Source: Pseudomonas purpurea
GTDB taxonomy: Bacteria; Pseudomonadota; Gammaproteobacteria; Pseudomonadales; Pseudomonadaceae
Assembly (NCBI RefSeq): GCF_039908635.1
Contig: NZ_CP150918.1
Span: forward strand, 1,550,001-1,614,000
DNA length: 64,000 bases
Reading direction: 5' to 3'
A model generated the notes under the pieces. It had not been told where the DNA came from, did no database searches, and saw only the letters and a program-made list of their open reading frames with translations. Below are positions 8,837 to 17,247 of this stretch, piece by piece. Made by a program: the position numbers and the translations under genes. Positions within the stretch are counted from its first letter, which is position 1. Every line of letters starts with the position of its first letter.

Positions 8837-9406
8837 TCAGTTGCCGACGTCCCGGCCGTGGGTGCGCAACAGCTCGATGATGAGGTCACAAAAGTTATGA
8901 ATCACCCTGGGCTCCATGTCGGCACGCAGCGTAATTCTGATGGCGGCCTGACCTTGAGCGACCACCGGAAAAAAGACTGCCGAGGCGAAAAAACCGAGAT
9001 CGGCCAATTCAATCGCAATGCGGTTGGCCAGCGCGGCTTCACCGCAGCGGATCAGTCGAATCGCCATGTTGCTGCCGTGCTGTCCGGTTCGAATCAGACT
9101 GTCAAAGAGCTGGATATTAACCTGAAGTTTTTCCTGCAACGCGGCGAATTCCGGTGTGCGGTGTAACTTGATCGACGCCCGGCCTGCACCGATGGCCGCA
9201 CTGTTCAGGCTTTGCGACCAGTTGCTCGGACCGCCATAACGCTGAATAAGCTTCTTCTGCCGCTCACTGCCGAGCATCACCAGTCCACCACTTGCACCAA
9301 ACGACTTGGCCAGTGAGATCAGTTTTGATAGTTGGTGAAGGTGTTTTTGGTGTGCGCTACCTGGTCCATGTGAGCGTGTCTCTCCTTGAGTGATGTAGCG
9401 ATCCAT
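8837..9406 (-). pseudogene. Truncated PLP-dependent alpha-oxoamine synthase-like gene (C-terminal half)
   Basis: The 189-residue reading frame resembles only the C-terminal half of the 2-amino-3-ketobutyrate ligase/8-amino-7-oxononanoate synthase family. It begins near the position of the conserved DEAHG loop (here ETRSHGPGS), includes the PLP-lysine region LAKSFGASGG, and then has the small domain ending in RITLRADMEP. Intact enzymes are about 400 residues, so the N-terminal half with the first catalytic residues is missing. Only about 200 bp separate it from the next gene, so the missing part is not nearby. It is probably a decayed gene. Confidence 0.65.
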
Positions 9407-9606
9407 CTGTGTTTCCAGACCTTACAGAACGCAGAGAGGATATTGAATTGGCCAATTCCGGCAGGGTTGGGTGTTTCAAGAGATTTATGTGTAGGGCGAT
9501 GGCTAGTGAGGCTGTGGGCCTGGCCAAGGGCATGACGCGTTATCGGTGTCGCGGCGCTGATTGCCGCGGCATTGCTGCTCTGGGGGGACGCAGAAACTGC
9601 GCACCC

Positions 9607-10107
9607 TCAACCCGTTTTTAAAGAAGCCACAATCACCGCTTTAGCCGGTGAATCACTGAACCGAATCAACACCACCGCGCCAATCAACAACACCGCGCCC
9701 AACACCCGTGGCAGCGTCATCTGCCGCTCCACCAACCCAAACAACCCAAAGTGATCCAGCACCAGCGACGCCATGACCTGCCCCGCCAGTGCCAGGGCGA
9801 TGAACCCCGACGCGCCGAGCCTGGGCAGCAACATCAGCGCCAGGGATATGAAGCACACCCCGAACGCGCCACCGGCCCACATCCACAGCGGTGCCTTGCT
9901 GATGAACGCCAGCGACGGCAACGGCAAACGCAGCATGACGATCACCGGCAGCAACACCACGATGCTCACCAGCAAAGACGCGAGGGTCGCCCACAACGGG
10001 TGCCCGAGGCCCCGGCCGAGGTTGGCGTTGATGGCGCTTTGAAAGGGCACCACGGCCCCGGCGATGGCGGCCAGCAGCAACAGACCGGCCCAGTGCACTG
10101 TATTCAT
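9607..10107 (-). CDS. YdcZ-type (DUF606) DMT-superfamily membrane protein
   Basis: A 166-residue integral membrane protein with about five hydrophobic helices. The conserved family start is seen as IAGAVVPFQSAINANLGRGLG, followed by HPLWATLASLLVS and a later LALAGQVMASLVLDHFG. Family members are half-sized drug/metabolite transporter relatives that probably work as dimers. The substrate is unknown. It is divergent from a LysR-type gene, which may control it. The start at 10107 has a GGAGAA ribosome site. Confidence 0.88.
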   Translation of the reverse strand: MNTVHWAGLLLLAAIAGAVVPFQSAINANLGRGLGHPLWATLASLLVSIVVLLPVIVMLRLPLPSLAFISKAPLWMWAGGAFGVCFISLALMLLPRLGASGFIALALAGQVMASLVLDHFGLFGLVERQMTLPRVLGAVLLIGAVVLIRFSDSPAKAVIVASLKTG

Positions 10108-10184
10108 GTTCGTTCTCCGACAGGTTTTGCTGGACTCTAAGGTATTCGTCGCGCAGATTTAAATTCCCATTCGCCATCCAGAAC

Positions 10185-11096
10185 ATGCACCAGATGAATG
10201 ATCTTCGGCGTATCGATCTCAACCTGTTGGTGATCCTCGACGCACTGCTCAGCGAGCAACACGTAACCCGTGCCGCCGAGCGTCTGCACTTGAGCCAACC
10301 GGCGGTCAGTCACGCACTGGGGCGCTTGCGCGACCTGCTCGGTGATCGCTTGCTGGTGCGCGCCGGGGCAGGGCTGGTGCCGACCCCGCGAGCGCTGGAA
10401 CTGGTTGCGCCGCTGGCCGAAGCCCTGGCGCAGGTGCGGGCCTTGTTCGCCAGCGAGCGCTTCGATCCGGCCTCTACGCAACGCACGTTTCGCCTGGCCA
10501 TGTCCGACTACGGCGCAGCCATCGTCCTGCCGGGGCTGATTCGCACCTTGCGCCGGGACGCGCCGGGCATTGCCCTGCAAATCAGCCACGCCAGCCGCGA
10601 AGGGATGCTGGAAGGCCTGGTGAATGGCGACATTGACCTCGCGGCCGGTGTGTTCCCCGAACTGCCCCACGACTTGCGCAGCACGCCGCTGTTTGAAGAG
10701 CATTTTGCCTGCCTGGTCGATCGCCACAGTTTGCCCGTCGAGGGCGTGCTCGATGTGCCGGGTTACCTGGCCCGGCCCCACGTGTTGCTGGAAATGCGCG
10801 GCAGCGGCACGCCGGAAATCGAGCGGGCGCTGACCGCCATTGGCGAGCGTCGACACATTGCCGTCAGCCTGCCGCACTGGAGCGTCGCCCCGCAGTTCAT
10901 CAGCGGCACCGACCTGATTCTCACCGTGGCCTCGCGTGCCTTGCACGGTATCGACGCGCAGCAACTGAGTGTGCTGGCGCCGCCGTTTCACATCCCCTCC
11001 TTTGACTTCGTTCTGGCCTGGCATCAGCGTCGTGGCGGTGACCCTGCCTTGAACTGGTTGAAAGCGCAGATCGAGCAAGCGATAGTGCGCGCCTGA
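10185..11096 (+). CDS. LysR-family transcriptional regulator
   Basis: A 303-residue LTTR. The N-terminal winged HTH (about residues 5-64) reads RRIDLNLLVILDALLSEQHV and LSQPAVSHALGRLRDLLGD. A C-terminal substrate-binding domain starts at about residue 92. It has the NodD/SyrM-like subgroup look (short leader, RIDLNLL). It is divergent from the YdcZ-like transporter gene with 77 bp between them, so regulation of that gene is likely. The inducer is unknown. Confidence 0.92.
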   Translation: MHQMNDLRRIDLNLLVILDALLSEQHVTRAAERLHLSQPAVSHALGRLRDLLGDRLLVRAGAGLVPTPRALELVAPLAEALAQVRALFASERFDPASTQRTFRLAMSDYGAAIVLPGLIRTLRRDAPGIALQISHASREGMLEGLVNGDIDLAAGVFPELPHDLRSTPLFEEHFACLVDRHSLPVEGVLDVPGYLARPHVLLEMRGSGTPEIERALTAIGERRHIAVSLPHWSVAPQFISGTDLILTVASRALHGIDAQQLSVLAPPFHIPSFDFVLAWHQRRGGDPALNWLKAQIEQAIVRA

Positions 11097-11134
11097 AATC
11101 TTCTGACTGATATTCAACCCATAAGGAACAGGGA

Positions 11135-11869
11135 ATGACCTTGAATACCCGATGGCTCGGTTTTCTGGCAACGAGCGCTTTGCTGGTGGCCACCGGTGTG
11201 CGCGCCGAGTGTGAAAAACCGCAGCTGCCGGAAGGCGTGACGGGGTATTCGGTGTGCAAGGATTGGCCGGCGTTTGACGGGCAGACGATCACTGCGAGCT
11301 CGGGGTTTACGGTCGATCCGAAATACCCGGACAGCTACGTAGGGATGTATGACTTGAACCTGGCGGTGGTCGATTCGGCGAGTGCGAAGGTGCTCGCGTC
11401 CTTTCGCCAGGCTGACGCGTTCAGCTCCGACGCCATCCGCCTCGACGACGTTTCAATCGATACCGCGCGCTACACCCTCGCACCGCAAGTCCGGGCGTTT
11501 GGCGTGCGGGCGTCGTACAAAGGTTCCTCGCGCCTCAACCCTGGCGACGGGGTCACGCTGAGCTTGTTTGTCCGGGAGGGCAAGCGTCTGCGCCCGGTCA
11601 TGGAAAAACTCGAAACGTACGTCTACGGCGGTGAATGGGACGGTTCCTGTGCCGGCGACCGTTATGAGATCACTCGCACGGTGAGCATCGGCAAAGACAG
11701 CCGCCACGGTTATGCCGACCTGATTATCAGAACCGTCACCCTGAGCACTCACGGCGCGGGCGAAGGCGATGAATGCCAGATCGAGTCCACCACCGCGAAA
11801 CCCGAACTGACCACCCTGCGTTATGACGGCAAGCGTTACGTCCTGCCGTCAGGCTTCAAAGGTTTGTAA
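11135..11869 (+). CDS. Secreted protein of unknown function, tandem paralogue 1
   Basis: A 244-residue exported protein with a signal peptide cleaved about residue 24 (ATGVRA/ECEK). It is not recognised from any named family. Shared with its two neighbours are GYSVCKDWPA near the N-terminus, a DLNLAVVDSASAKVLAS-type stretch, RAFGVRAS, SRHGYADLIIRT, and a C-terminal LTTLRYDGKRYVLPSGFKGL. Four cysteines (two near the N-terminus, one in DGSCAGD, one in DECQ) suggest two disulphides in the periplasm or outside the cell. The ATG at 11135 follows AAGGAACAGGGA. It is the first of three tandem genes with short gaps, probably one transcript. Confidence 0.85.
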   Translation: MTLNTRWLGFLATSALLVATGVRAECEKPQLPEGVTGYSVCKDWPAFDGQTITASSGFTVDPKYPDSYVGMYDLNLAVVDSASAKVLASFRQADAFSSDAIRLDDVSIDTARYTLAPQVRAFGVRASYKGSSRLNPGDGVTLSLFVREGKRLRPVMEKLETYVYGGEWDGSCAGDRYEITRTVSIGKDSRHGYADLIIRTVTLSTHGAGEGDECQIESTTAKPELTTLRYDGKRYVLPSGFKGL

Positions 11870-11907
11870 CCCCGGCATCACTGACCTGCTTGTGCAAAGG
11901 AATGAAC

Positions 11908-12633
11908 GTGACTCCCAAAACCCTCGGCCGGTTGGCCGCCCTAGGTCTGATGGCCTTGACCTTGCCGGCCCTGGCGGACTGCGAACCGTCCGTGGTCGGA
12001 GAGGTTTCGACCGTCGTGTGCAAGGCGTGGCCGGCATTTGCCGACATGAACATCGTCGCCACCACCACGTTCAGGCCGGCCGACGCCCACTCGGGCAACG
12101 ACGTGGGCGATTACGACCTCTACCTGACGGTGACCGATGGCGCGAGAACCAGGTCTCTGGCGGCCTACATCCAGGATCGGGCGTACCCGGCGGACAGCAT
12201 CGCCTTTCGCAACCTGACGATTGATACCGCCCGCTACAACCTGAGCCCCGGAAACCGTGCGTTCGGGCTGCGCGCGATGGCCGCCAACGAGTCCGGAAAC
12301 TCCCCGTTTCGCAAAACCGAACTGACCTTGTACCTCAAGGAAGGCAGCGTGATTCGCCCGGTGCTGCAACGCTTGAACGTCGAGTTGTACCGCGGCGAAA
12401 CCGACACCGATTGCGTCGGCAAGGGCGACAGCCTTCAGCGTACCGTTGAACTGGCGAACACCCGCAGCCACGGTTATGCCGACCTCATCGTCAAGACCCG
12501 CCGCACGCACACGCATGATGTGCGGGTCGGTGAAGCCTGCGAGGTGCGCGTCGATAAACCGGTCGAGTCGCTGACGACCTTGCGCTACGACGGCAAGCAG
12601 TACTTCATCCCCAAGGACCTCAAGGGCTTTTGA
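11908..12633 (+). CDS. Secreted protein of unknown function, tandem paralogue 2
   Basis: A paralogue of the preceding gene, 241 residues from a GTG at 11908. That start keeps AAGGA (11897-11901) at six bases and aligns with the starts of the other two copies; the ATG at 11902 would leave no spacing. The signal peptide ends about LPALA/DCEP. Conserved pieces are VVCKAWPAFADMN, RAFGLRAMAAN, LTLYLKEGS, SHGYADLIVKT and LTTLRYDGKQYFIPKDLKGF. It is the most divergent of the three copies. No function can be assigned. Confidence 0.83.
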   Translation: MTPKTLGRLAALGLMALTLPALADCEPSVVGEVSTVVCKAWPAFADMNIVATTTFRPADAHSGNDVGDYDLYLTVTDGARTRSLAAYIQDRAYPADSIAFRNLTIDTARYNLSPGNRAFGLRAMAANESGNSPFRKTELTLYLKEGSVIRPVLQRLNVELYRGETDTDCVGKGDSLQRTVELANTRSHGYADLIVKTRRTHTHDVRVGEACEVRVDKPVESLTTLRYDGKQYFIPKDLKGF

Positions 12634-12675
12634 ACCACCCTTCAACCCCTTTGATCGACGTACAAGGAACAGGGC

Positions 12676-13410
12676 ATGACCTTTAAAACCCAATGGCTCA
12701 ACTGCGTGGCGGCGAGCGCTTTGCTGGTCGCGACACACGCCTATGCCGAGTGTGAAAAGCCGCCGTTGAGCGATGGCATCATGGGGTACTCCGTGTGCAA
12801 GGATTGGCCGGCCCACGCCGGACAGACCATCACCGCCAAAGTCGTATTCACTGCCGATCCGAGCGATCCGAGAGGGGATTCGGGAATGTATGATCTGGAC
12901 CTGGCGGTGGTCGATTCGGCGAACGCGAAGGTGCTCGCCTCTTATCGCAAGGATGACGCGTTCAACTCGGATGCGGTTGCCTTCGAAGGGTTTTCGGTCG
13001 ACACCGCTCGCTACAAACTGACGGCTGCGCAACGCGCCTTCGGGGTCCGCGCCAGCTTCGGTCATAACTCCAGCGCCAACCCGTATTCGAAAGCAGACCT
13101 GACGCTGTACCTCAAGGAAGGCGCCACCTTGCGCCCGGTGCTTCAAGGGCTGGTGGTCTACAAGGCCAACGGTGAATACGACGGCAACTGCACGGGGCAG
13201 GGTGAACAGACCACCCGCACCCTCGATATCGGCAAAACCTCCAGCCACGGTTTTGCCGACCTGATCATCCGGTCGAGCACGGTGGCCACCCGCAACTTCA
13301 AGGTTGGCAATGAGTGCATGGATAAAACCGGCAAACCGACTATCTCCCTGACCACCGTGCACTACGACGGCCAGCAGTACGTGTTGCCGGAAGCCCTCAC
13401 GGGGTACTGA
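12676..13410 (+). CDS. Secreted protein of unknown function, tandem paralogue 3
   Basis: The third copy, 244 residues, closest to copy 1 in both protein sequence and ribosome-site context (AAGGAACAGGGC before ATG). The signal peptide ends about ATHAYA/ECEK. It shares GYSVCKDWPAHAGQTITAK, MYDLDLAVVDSANAKVLAS, SSHGFADLIIRS and the C-terminal HYDGQQYVLPEALTGY. The tandem arrangement points to local duplication followed by divergence. Function is unknown. Confidence 0.85.
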   Translation: MTFKTQWLNCVAASALLVATHAYAECEKPPLSDGIMGYSVCKDWPAHAGQTITAKVVFTADPSDPRGDSGMYDLDLAVVDSANAKVLASYRKDDAFNSDAVAFEGFSVDTARYKLTAAQRAFGVRASFGHNSSANPYSKADLTLYLKEGATLRPVLQGLVVYKANGEYDGNCTGQGEQTTRTLDIGKTSSHGFADLIIRSSTVATRNFKVGNECMDKTGKPTISLTTVHYDGQQYVLPEALTGY

Positions 13411-13486
13411 GGCGAGCGAAAGAAGGTTGCGATAAACTCGGGCCCGCGCCTCGGGTGTGGGGCCGGGTTCGAACAGGAAAATACAC

Positions 13487-14125
13487 ATGACGTCTTCATT
13501 GCTGCTGGCGGTTCTCGCCTCGGGTTTTATCTATGGCATCACCCCAGGGCCTGGCGTGCTGGCGGTGTTCGGGATCGGCGCGGCGCATGGGCGACGCGCC
13601 GGGGCCGGTTTTTTGTGCGGGCACCTGTTGGGCGATGTGGTCTGGTGCAGCACCGCATTGATCGCCATCGTCGGTGCCCGTGAAATCGGCAGCAGCGCGT
13701 TTGATGTGCTGGGCGTCCTCAGCGGGCTTTACCTGTTCTGGCTCGGCGTGCGTGCCATCCGTACGCGACGCGGCCAGGGTGAAACCGTACAGGGGCCGGC
13801 GCGGCAACCGTTCTGGCACGGGATCATGTTCGGCCTGACCAACCCCAAGGCTTACCCGGTGGCCGTGGCGACCTTCACCGCGTTGCTTTCCAGCCGGGCC
13901 GAGTTGCTTCACTGGTCGATGTTGCCGTGGCTGATCGGTCTCAGCTTCGTCGGGGGCGTCGTCGCTTACGCCATTCTGATCGGCGTCGTCGGTGCGCGGC
14001 AGGTGCGGACCCTGTATCAGCGTCACGAACTGGCGATCACGAGGCTCTGCGGAATCATGTTCATCGGCTTCGCTATCAACGCGTTGGTGCATGCGCTGCC
14101 GGGGTTGTTGGCCCCCAAAGCCTGA
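13487..14125 (+). CDS. LysE/RhtB-family amino-acid exporter
   Basis: A 212-residue inner-membrane protein with six predicted helices. The LysE signature is at the N-terminus (GFIYGITPGPGVLAVFGIGAAHGRRAG) and the conserved FGLTNPKAYPVAVATF lies in the middle. The ATG at 13487 was preferred over an in-frame start ten codons upstream because it begins exactly at the first helix and follows AGGAAA. These proteins export amino acids such as homoserine, threonine or lysine; the substrate is not decided. Confidence 0.88.
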   Translation: MTSSLLLAVLASGFIYGITPGPGVLAVFGIGAAHGRRAGAGFLCGHLLGDVVWCSTALIAIVGAREIGSSAFDVLGVLSGLYLFWLGVRAIRTRRGQGETVQGPARQPFWHGIMFGLTNPKAYPVAVATFTALLSSRAELLHWSMLPWLIGLSFVGGVVAYAILIGVVGARQVRTLYQRHELAITRLCGIMFIGFAINALVHALPGLLAPKA

Positions 14126-14238
14126 GTCTCCGTTCGTCATTCAAAGGGTCGTTTTTTAAACCTTTGCGGCTTGATGCTTTCTGAAGCAGGGCGGGCACCG
14201 CTCGCCAATGATCGAACCATGAACAGGAGGGCGCGACC

Positions 14239-14742
14239 ATGAACCCGATGGCCACCCGGATACGCACCACCCGCCTTGCCTTGATACTGGGCCTTGGCGC
14301 CAGCAGTGCCTTCGCCCAGGCACCGGTCGACTTCATCAACGACGTGTCGGCCAAGGGCGTTGCCGAGATTGAAGCCAGTCGCCTGGCCCATCAGCAGACC
14401 GCCTCAAAGGAAATCAAGGACTACACCATCGTCGTCATCAACGACCGCACCACCGCCAATCAGCATCTGGCCAAAATCGCCAAAAAACTCGACCTGCCCA
14501 TCGCAGGGCGAGAAGAAGTCGTGAACCAGGCCAAACGCCTGATGCCTGCGGTGCCGCCGGGTGACGGTTTTGATCAGGCGTATGCCGCCAGCCAGGTGAA
14601 AACCACCGAGGAAGCCATCGAGCAGCTCCAGCAGGAAGCGCAAACCACTGACGTCCCGGAACTCAAGGCCTTTGCCGAAGAGACCTTGCCGAAACTGGAA
14701 CACCACCTGCAAATGGCCAGGGCGTTGCAGGCCAGCCGCTGA
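14239..14742 (+). CDS. DUF4142 domain-containing exported protein
   Basis: A 167-residue protein with a signal peptide cleaved about SSAFA/QAPVD. The rest is the helical, ferritin-like DUF4142 domain with DFINDVSAKGVAEIEASRLA, IVVINDRTTANQHLAKIAKK and the closing ETLPKLEHHLQMARAL. Such proteins are periplasmic and common in pseudomonads; their biochemical role is unknown. A GGAGG ribosome site precedes the ATG at 14239. A hairpin follows the gene. Confidence 0.9.
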   Translation: MNPMATRIRTTRLALILGLGASSAFAQAPVDFINDVSAKGVAEIEASRLAHQQTASKEIKDYTIVVINDRTTANQHLAKIAKKLDLPIAGREEVVNQAKRLMPAVPPGDGFDQAYAASQVKTTEEAIEQLQQEAQTTDVPELKAFAEETLPKLEHHLQMARALQASR

Positions 14743-14751
14743 CGATTGACG

Positions 14752-14786
14752 CGCCGCGAATTGGCACACGTTCGCGGCGTTGCTTT
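14752..14786 (+). terminator. Putative terminator after the DUF4142 gene
   Basis: CGCCGCGAA (14752-14760) and TTCGCGGCG (14771-14779) form a perfect 9-bp stem with a 10-base loop. TTGCTTTC follows, a weak T tract. It lies 10 bp after the DUF4142 stop codon. Confidence 0.6.
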
Positions 14787-15150
14787 CAGGTCGTCATCAA
14801 CATTGATCAGGTCCAGTTTTTTCTGCTCGCCCGTGGCGGCACCCTCAAGTGAAAGCACCTCGCCGTCCCCCAGGGTGCTGTATTGCTTGCGCAGGCTTCC
14901 AGTTGTTTGCAGCGGGGTGAAAATGCTGCTTCTTGGGACTCCAAAGAATGACTGCCGGCCTTAACCTCAGGGCGGCATGTATCCGCTTTCGTTCATGGGG
15001 GAGTCTTCGTATTACCCTCCGCGGCGTGGGAACTTTCTTCTTCTTGATCCTCGTGACCGTCGCAATCTTTCTTTGTGCTGGTTTGTGTCTAGTATCAATG
15101 GCGATCAATTTGCCAGCATGCTCATTCACGGATCGAAACAGAGGTTACTC
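14787..15150. other. Intergenic stretch with no supported gene
   Basis: The stretch between the DUF4142 hairpin and the nuclease start is somewhat richer in A/T and contains short open frames without recognisable protein features. It most likely holds the promoter and leader of the downstream HSDR_N nuclease gene. I see no RNA gene or repeat in it. Confidence 0.5.
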
Positions 15151-16236
15151 ATGGAATTCTTCGAAAAATTGGCCAGTCTTGCTGCCAAGGTTCGTCTTCA
15201 GGGCGGTGCTATCCAGACAGAAGAAGCGACAAAAAATGCCTTTGTCATGCCGTTCATCAGCACGGTACTGGGATATGACGTATTCGACCCGACAGAGGTG
15301 ACCCCAGAGTTTGTCTGCGATGTAGGGACGAAGAAGGGCGAGAAGATCGACTACGCGATCATGAAGGAAGGTGAGGTTCAGATTCTCATCGAGTGCAAAA
15401 AGATTGGCGAGCCGCTGCATATCAATCACGCGTCGCAACTGTTCCGCTACTTTCATGTCACCAGTGCCAGGATTTCCATCCTCACCAATGGCCAGGTCTA
15501 CAAGTTTTTCACTGACCTGGATGCCCCCAACAAAATGGATGAAAAGCCGTTCCTTGAGTTGGACCTGCTGAGCATTGACGAGTACTCGGTCCCGGAGCTG
15601 ACCAAGTTGACCAAGTCTGCATTCGACGTCGAGTCGATCATCAACGCAGCGGGTGAACTGAAGTACGTTAGCCAGATCAAGAAGATCATCGCCTCGCAAG
15701 TCAGCAACCCGGAGGATGACTTCGTCAAAGTGTTCGCCTCTCGGGTGTATGAGGGGGCCCTTACACAAAAAGTGCGTGAGCAGTTTCAGGAGCTGACCCG
15801 CAAAGCAGTCGGGCAGTTTCTTAATGACCAAATCAATGATCGTTTGAAATCCGCTATGAATGGGGTCGCACCGACATCGCTGCTTTCGCCGCCAGTTTCC
15901 GGAAGCAGCGGTTCCGATACCGAGGACCGGAATGAGTCGGACGACAAGATAGTGACCACCGAGGAAGAGTTGGAGGGGTATCACATTGTTCGTGCGCTGG
16001 TTCGCTCCGTGGTTGATGCCAAACGTATTGTCCAGCGCGATACACAGAGCTACTTCGGCATCTTGCTCGACGATAACAACCGCAAACCTATTTGCCGCCT
16101 GCACTTCAATCGTTCTCAGAAGTACATCGGGATTTTTGACGAAGAAAAGAACGAAACACGCCATCCAATCAATTCGGTCGACGATATTTATGAATACTCG
16201 GATCGTTTGAGGAAAACGGTTGGATTCTACGACTAG
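15151..16236 (+). CDS. Solitary restriction-type nuclease with HSDR_N domain
   Basis: A 361-residue protein whose N-terminal part (about residues 20-160) is the type I restriction HsdR N-terminal nuclease fold (PD-(D/E)xK). The active-site pieces are E25 in QTEEATKNAF, D67 in EKIDYAI and ECK at 81-83 (ILIECKK). A linker rich in Ser/Asp (about 250-270) precedes a C-terminal domain of about 90 residues (YHIVRALVRSVVDAKRI ... SYFGILLDDN). There is no helicase, methylase or specificity gene nearby. Similar stand-alone proteins are often annotated as restriction endonuclease or methylase without proof. The start at 15151 follows CAGAGG; a longer frame to 14977 lacks homology-like sequence. Confidence 0.85.
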   Translation: MEFFEKLASLAAKVRLQGGAIQTEEATKNAFVMPFISTVLGYDVFDPTEVTPEFVCDVGTKKGEKIDYAIMKEGEVQILIECKKIGEPLHINHASQLFRYFHVTSARISILTNGQVYKFFTDLDAPNKMDEKPFLELDLLSIDEYSVPELTKLTKSAFDVESIINAAGELKYVSQIKKIIASQVSNPEDDFVKVFASRVYEGALTQKVREQFQELTRKAVGQFLNDQINDRLKSAMNGVAPTSLLSPPVSGSSGSDTEDRNESDDKIVTTEEELEGYHIVRALVRSVVDAKRIVQRDTQSYFGILLDDNNRKPICRLHFNRSQKYIGIFDEEKNETRHPINSVDDIYEYSDRLRKTVGFYD

Positions 16237-16256
16237 CAACGATTGAGCAAAAAAGA

Positions 16257-16574
16257 AAACCGGCAACCTATGCCTAATGCCTGTCAGTTAACGTCACTTT
16301 TACGAGGAATGCTCCAGGTTGTTTACCAGGCTCGAGAACACCCCCTAACCCTCTCCCCAAAGGGGCGAGGGAACTGACGGCGGTGTTCATTTGAGTGACA
16401 TCGACCTGAAAGTCCGAGTCGAACTCAGGTTTTGAAAAACATGGAGATCTGCTCCCTTTCCCCTCGCCCCTTTGGGGAGAGGGTTGGGGTGGGGTAGATT
16501 TCGGATCAGAACAGAGCATTCAGACGTTGAGTTTTCTTAACTGACCGGCATTAGCAACCTATGCCGGTTTTTTA
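16257..16574. repeat. MITE-like repeat element with terminal inverted repeats
   Basis: The left end (ACCGGC then CTAATGCCTGTCAGTTAA, about 16258-16290) and right end (CTTAACTGACCGGCATTAG ... ATGCCGGT, about 16536-16568) are inverted copies. Inside lie two inverted CCCTCTCCCCAAAGGGGCGAGGG blocks near 16350-16373 and 16462-16485. The roughly 315-bp element has no coding capacity. It occupies the whole gap between the nuclease gene and the convergent AidA/PixA gene. A related half-copy lies inverted at 19278-19399. Confidence 0.75.
16544..16574 (+). terminator. Rho-independent terminator formed by the right end of the repeat
   Basis: ACCGGCAT (16544-16551) pairs with ATGCCGGT (16561-16568), with a 9-base loop and a run of T immediately after. 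It can end transcription arriving from the nuclease gene on the plus strand. Confidence 0.7.
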
Positions 16575-16585
16575 TTGAAATCCAT

Positions 16586-17125
16586 TCAACCCGACAGCTT
16601 CACCTCGGCCGTCCAGCTGAAATACCCCAGGGCCTGGCAATCGGTACTGACCAGCATGAAGCTTAGGGTGCATTTCTCGACCCCAGCGGTCAGTTGTTTG
16701 CAGCGCCAGAAGTGGTCAGTGGCGTTTTGGCTGATAGGTTGAGCCAGGTTCTCAGGGTCGAGTGCGGGCAGGGTCAGGCCTTCGTGCACAACCAGTTCGG
16801 GAGGCGAGAGCACGCCAGCCTTGCCGACGCTCATGGCATAGACCACCACGCTGTGTTCGGCGCGCAACCCCACGGTGCGGGTGCGCAGGTGGAAGGTTTT
16901 TGCGCTGCCGGCGAGCAGGGCCAGGCGATTGGGGTGTGCGTTGGGCGATGTGCCATGGGCACCGCCAAAGAATAAGATGAAACCGTCATCCACCGAGGTC
17001 GGTTGCTGTGGGTCGAGGCTCGGGTTCGGGTAATGGGAGAGCAGGGTTTCGGCATCGACAATCAGCAGCAGGTTGGCGATCTGCTCAGTGGTGTCGGCGG
17101 GGAGTGTGGTTGTGTCTGTGGACAT
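16586..17125 (-). CDS. AidA/PixA-family (inclusion body) protein 1
   Basis: A 179-residue protein of the AidA/PixA family. The family start IANLLLIVDAETLLSHYPNPS is followed by a beta-rich domain with DDGFILFFGG, DHFWRCKQL and the ending STDCQALGYFSW. The ATG at 17125 follows AGGAGG with a good spacing; a GTG one codon upstream is less likely. Known members include PixA crystalline-inclusion protein of Xenorhabdus and quorum-controlled AidA of Burkholderia; the biochemical function is unknown. A paralogue is encoded immediately upstream. Confidence 0.87.
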   Translation of the reverse strand: MSTDTTTLPADTTEQIANLLLIVDAETLLSHYPNPSLDPQQPTSVDDGFILFFGGAHGTSPNAHPNRLALLAGSAKTFHLRTRTVGLRAEHSVVVYAMSVGKAGVLSPPELVVHEGLTLPALDPENLAQPISQNATDHFWRCKQLTAGVEKCTLSFMLVSTDCQALGYFSWTAEVKLSG

Positions 17126-17215
17126 CACGGCCTCCTTTCAGGATGTAGGCGAATGGCCGCCACTGCTCCGGCTCACGCAAGGCTTCCATTTCCAGCCAGT
17201 GCAGCAACGGGTTCG

Positions 17216-17241
17216 GCAAGCCCCTTGTCGCCAAGGGGCCG
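17216..17241 (-). terminator. Hairpin between the two AidA/PixA genes
   Basis: CCCCTTG and CAAGGGG around 17221-17238 form a short stem with a small loop just after the stop of the upstream paralogue. No T run follows on the minus strand, so it may be an RNA-processing hairpin rather than a full terminator. Confidence 0.4.
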
Positions 17242-17247
17242 TCCGGA

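Noticed and set aside
11941..13488. A 515-codon open frame on the minus strand
   Set aside because: Antisense to the secreted paralogues, which have signal peptides, ribosome sites and mutual similarity.
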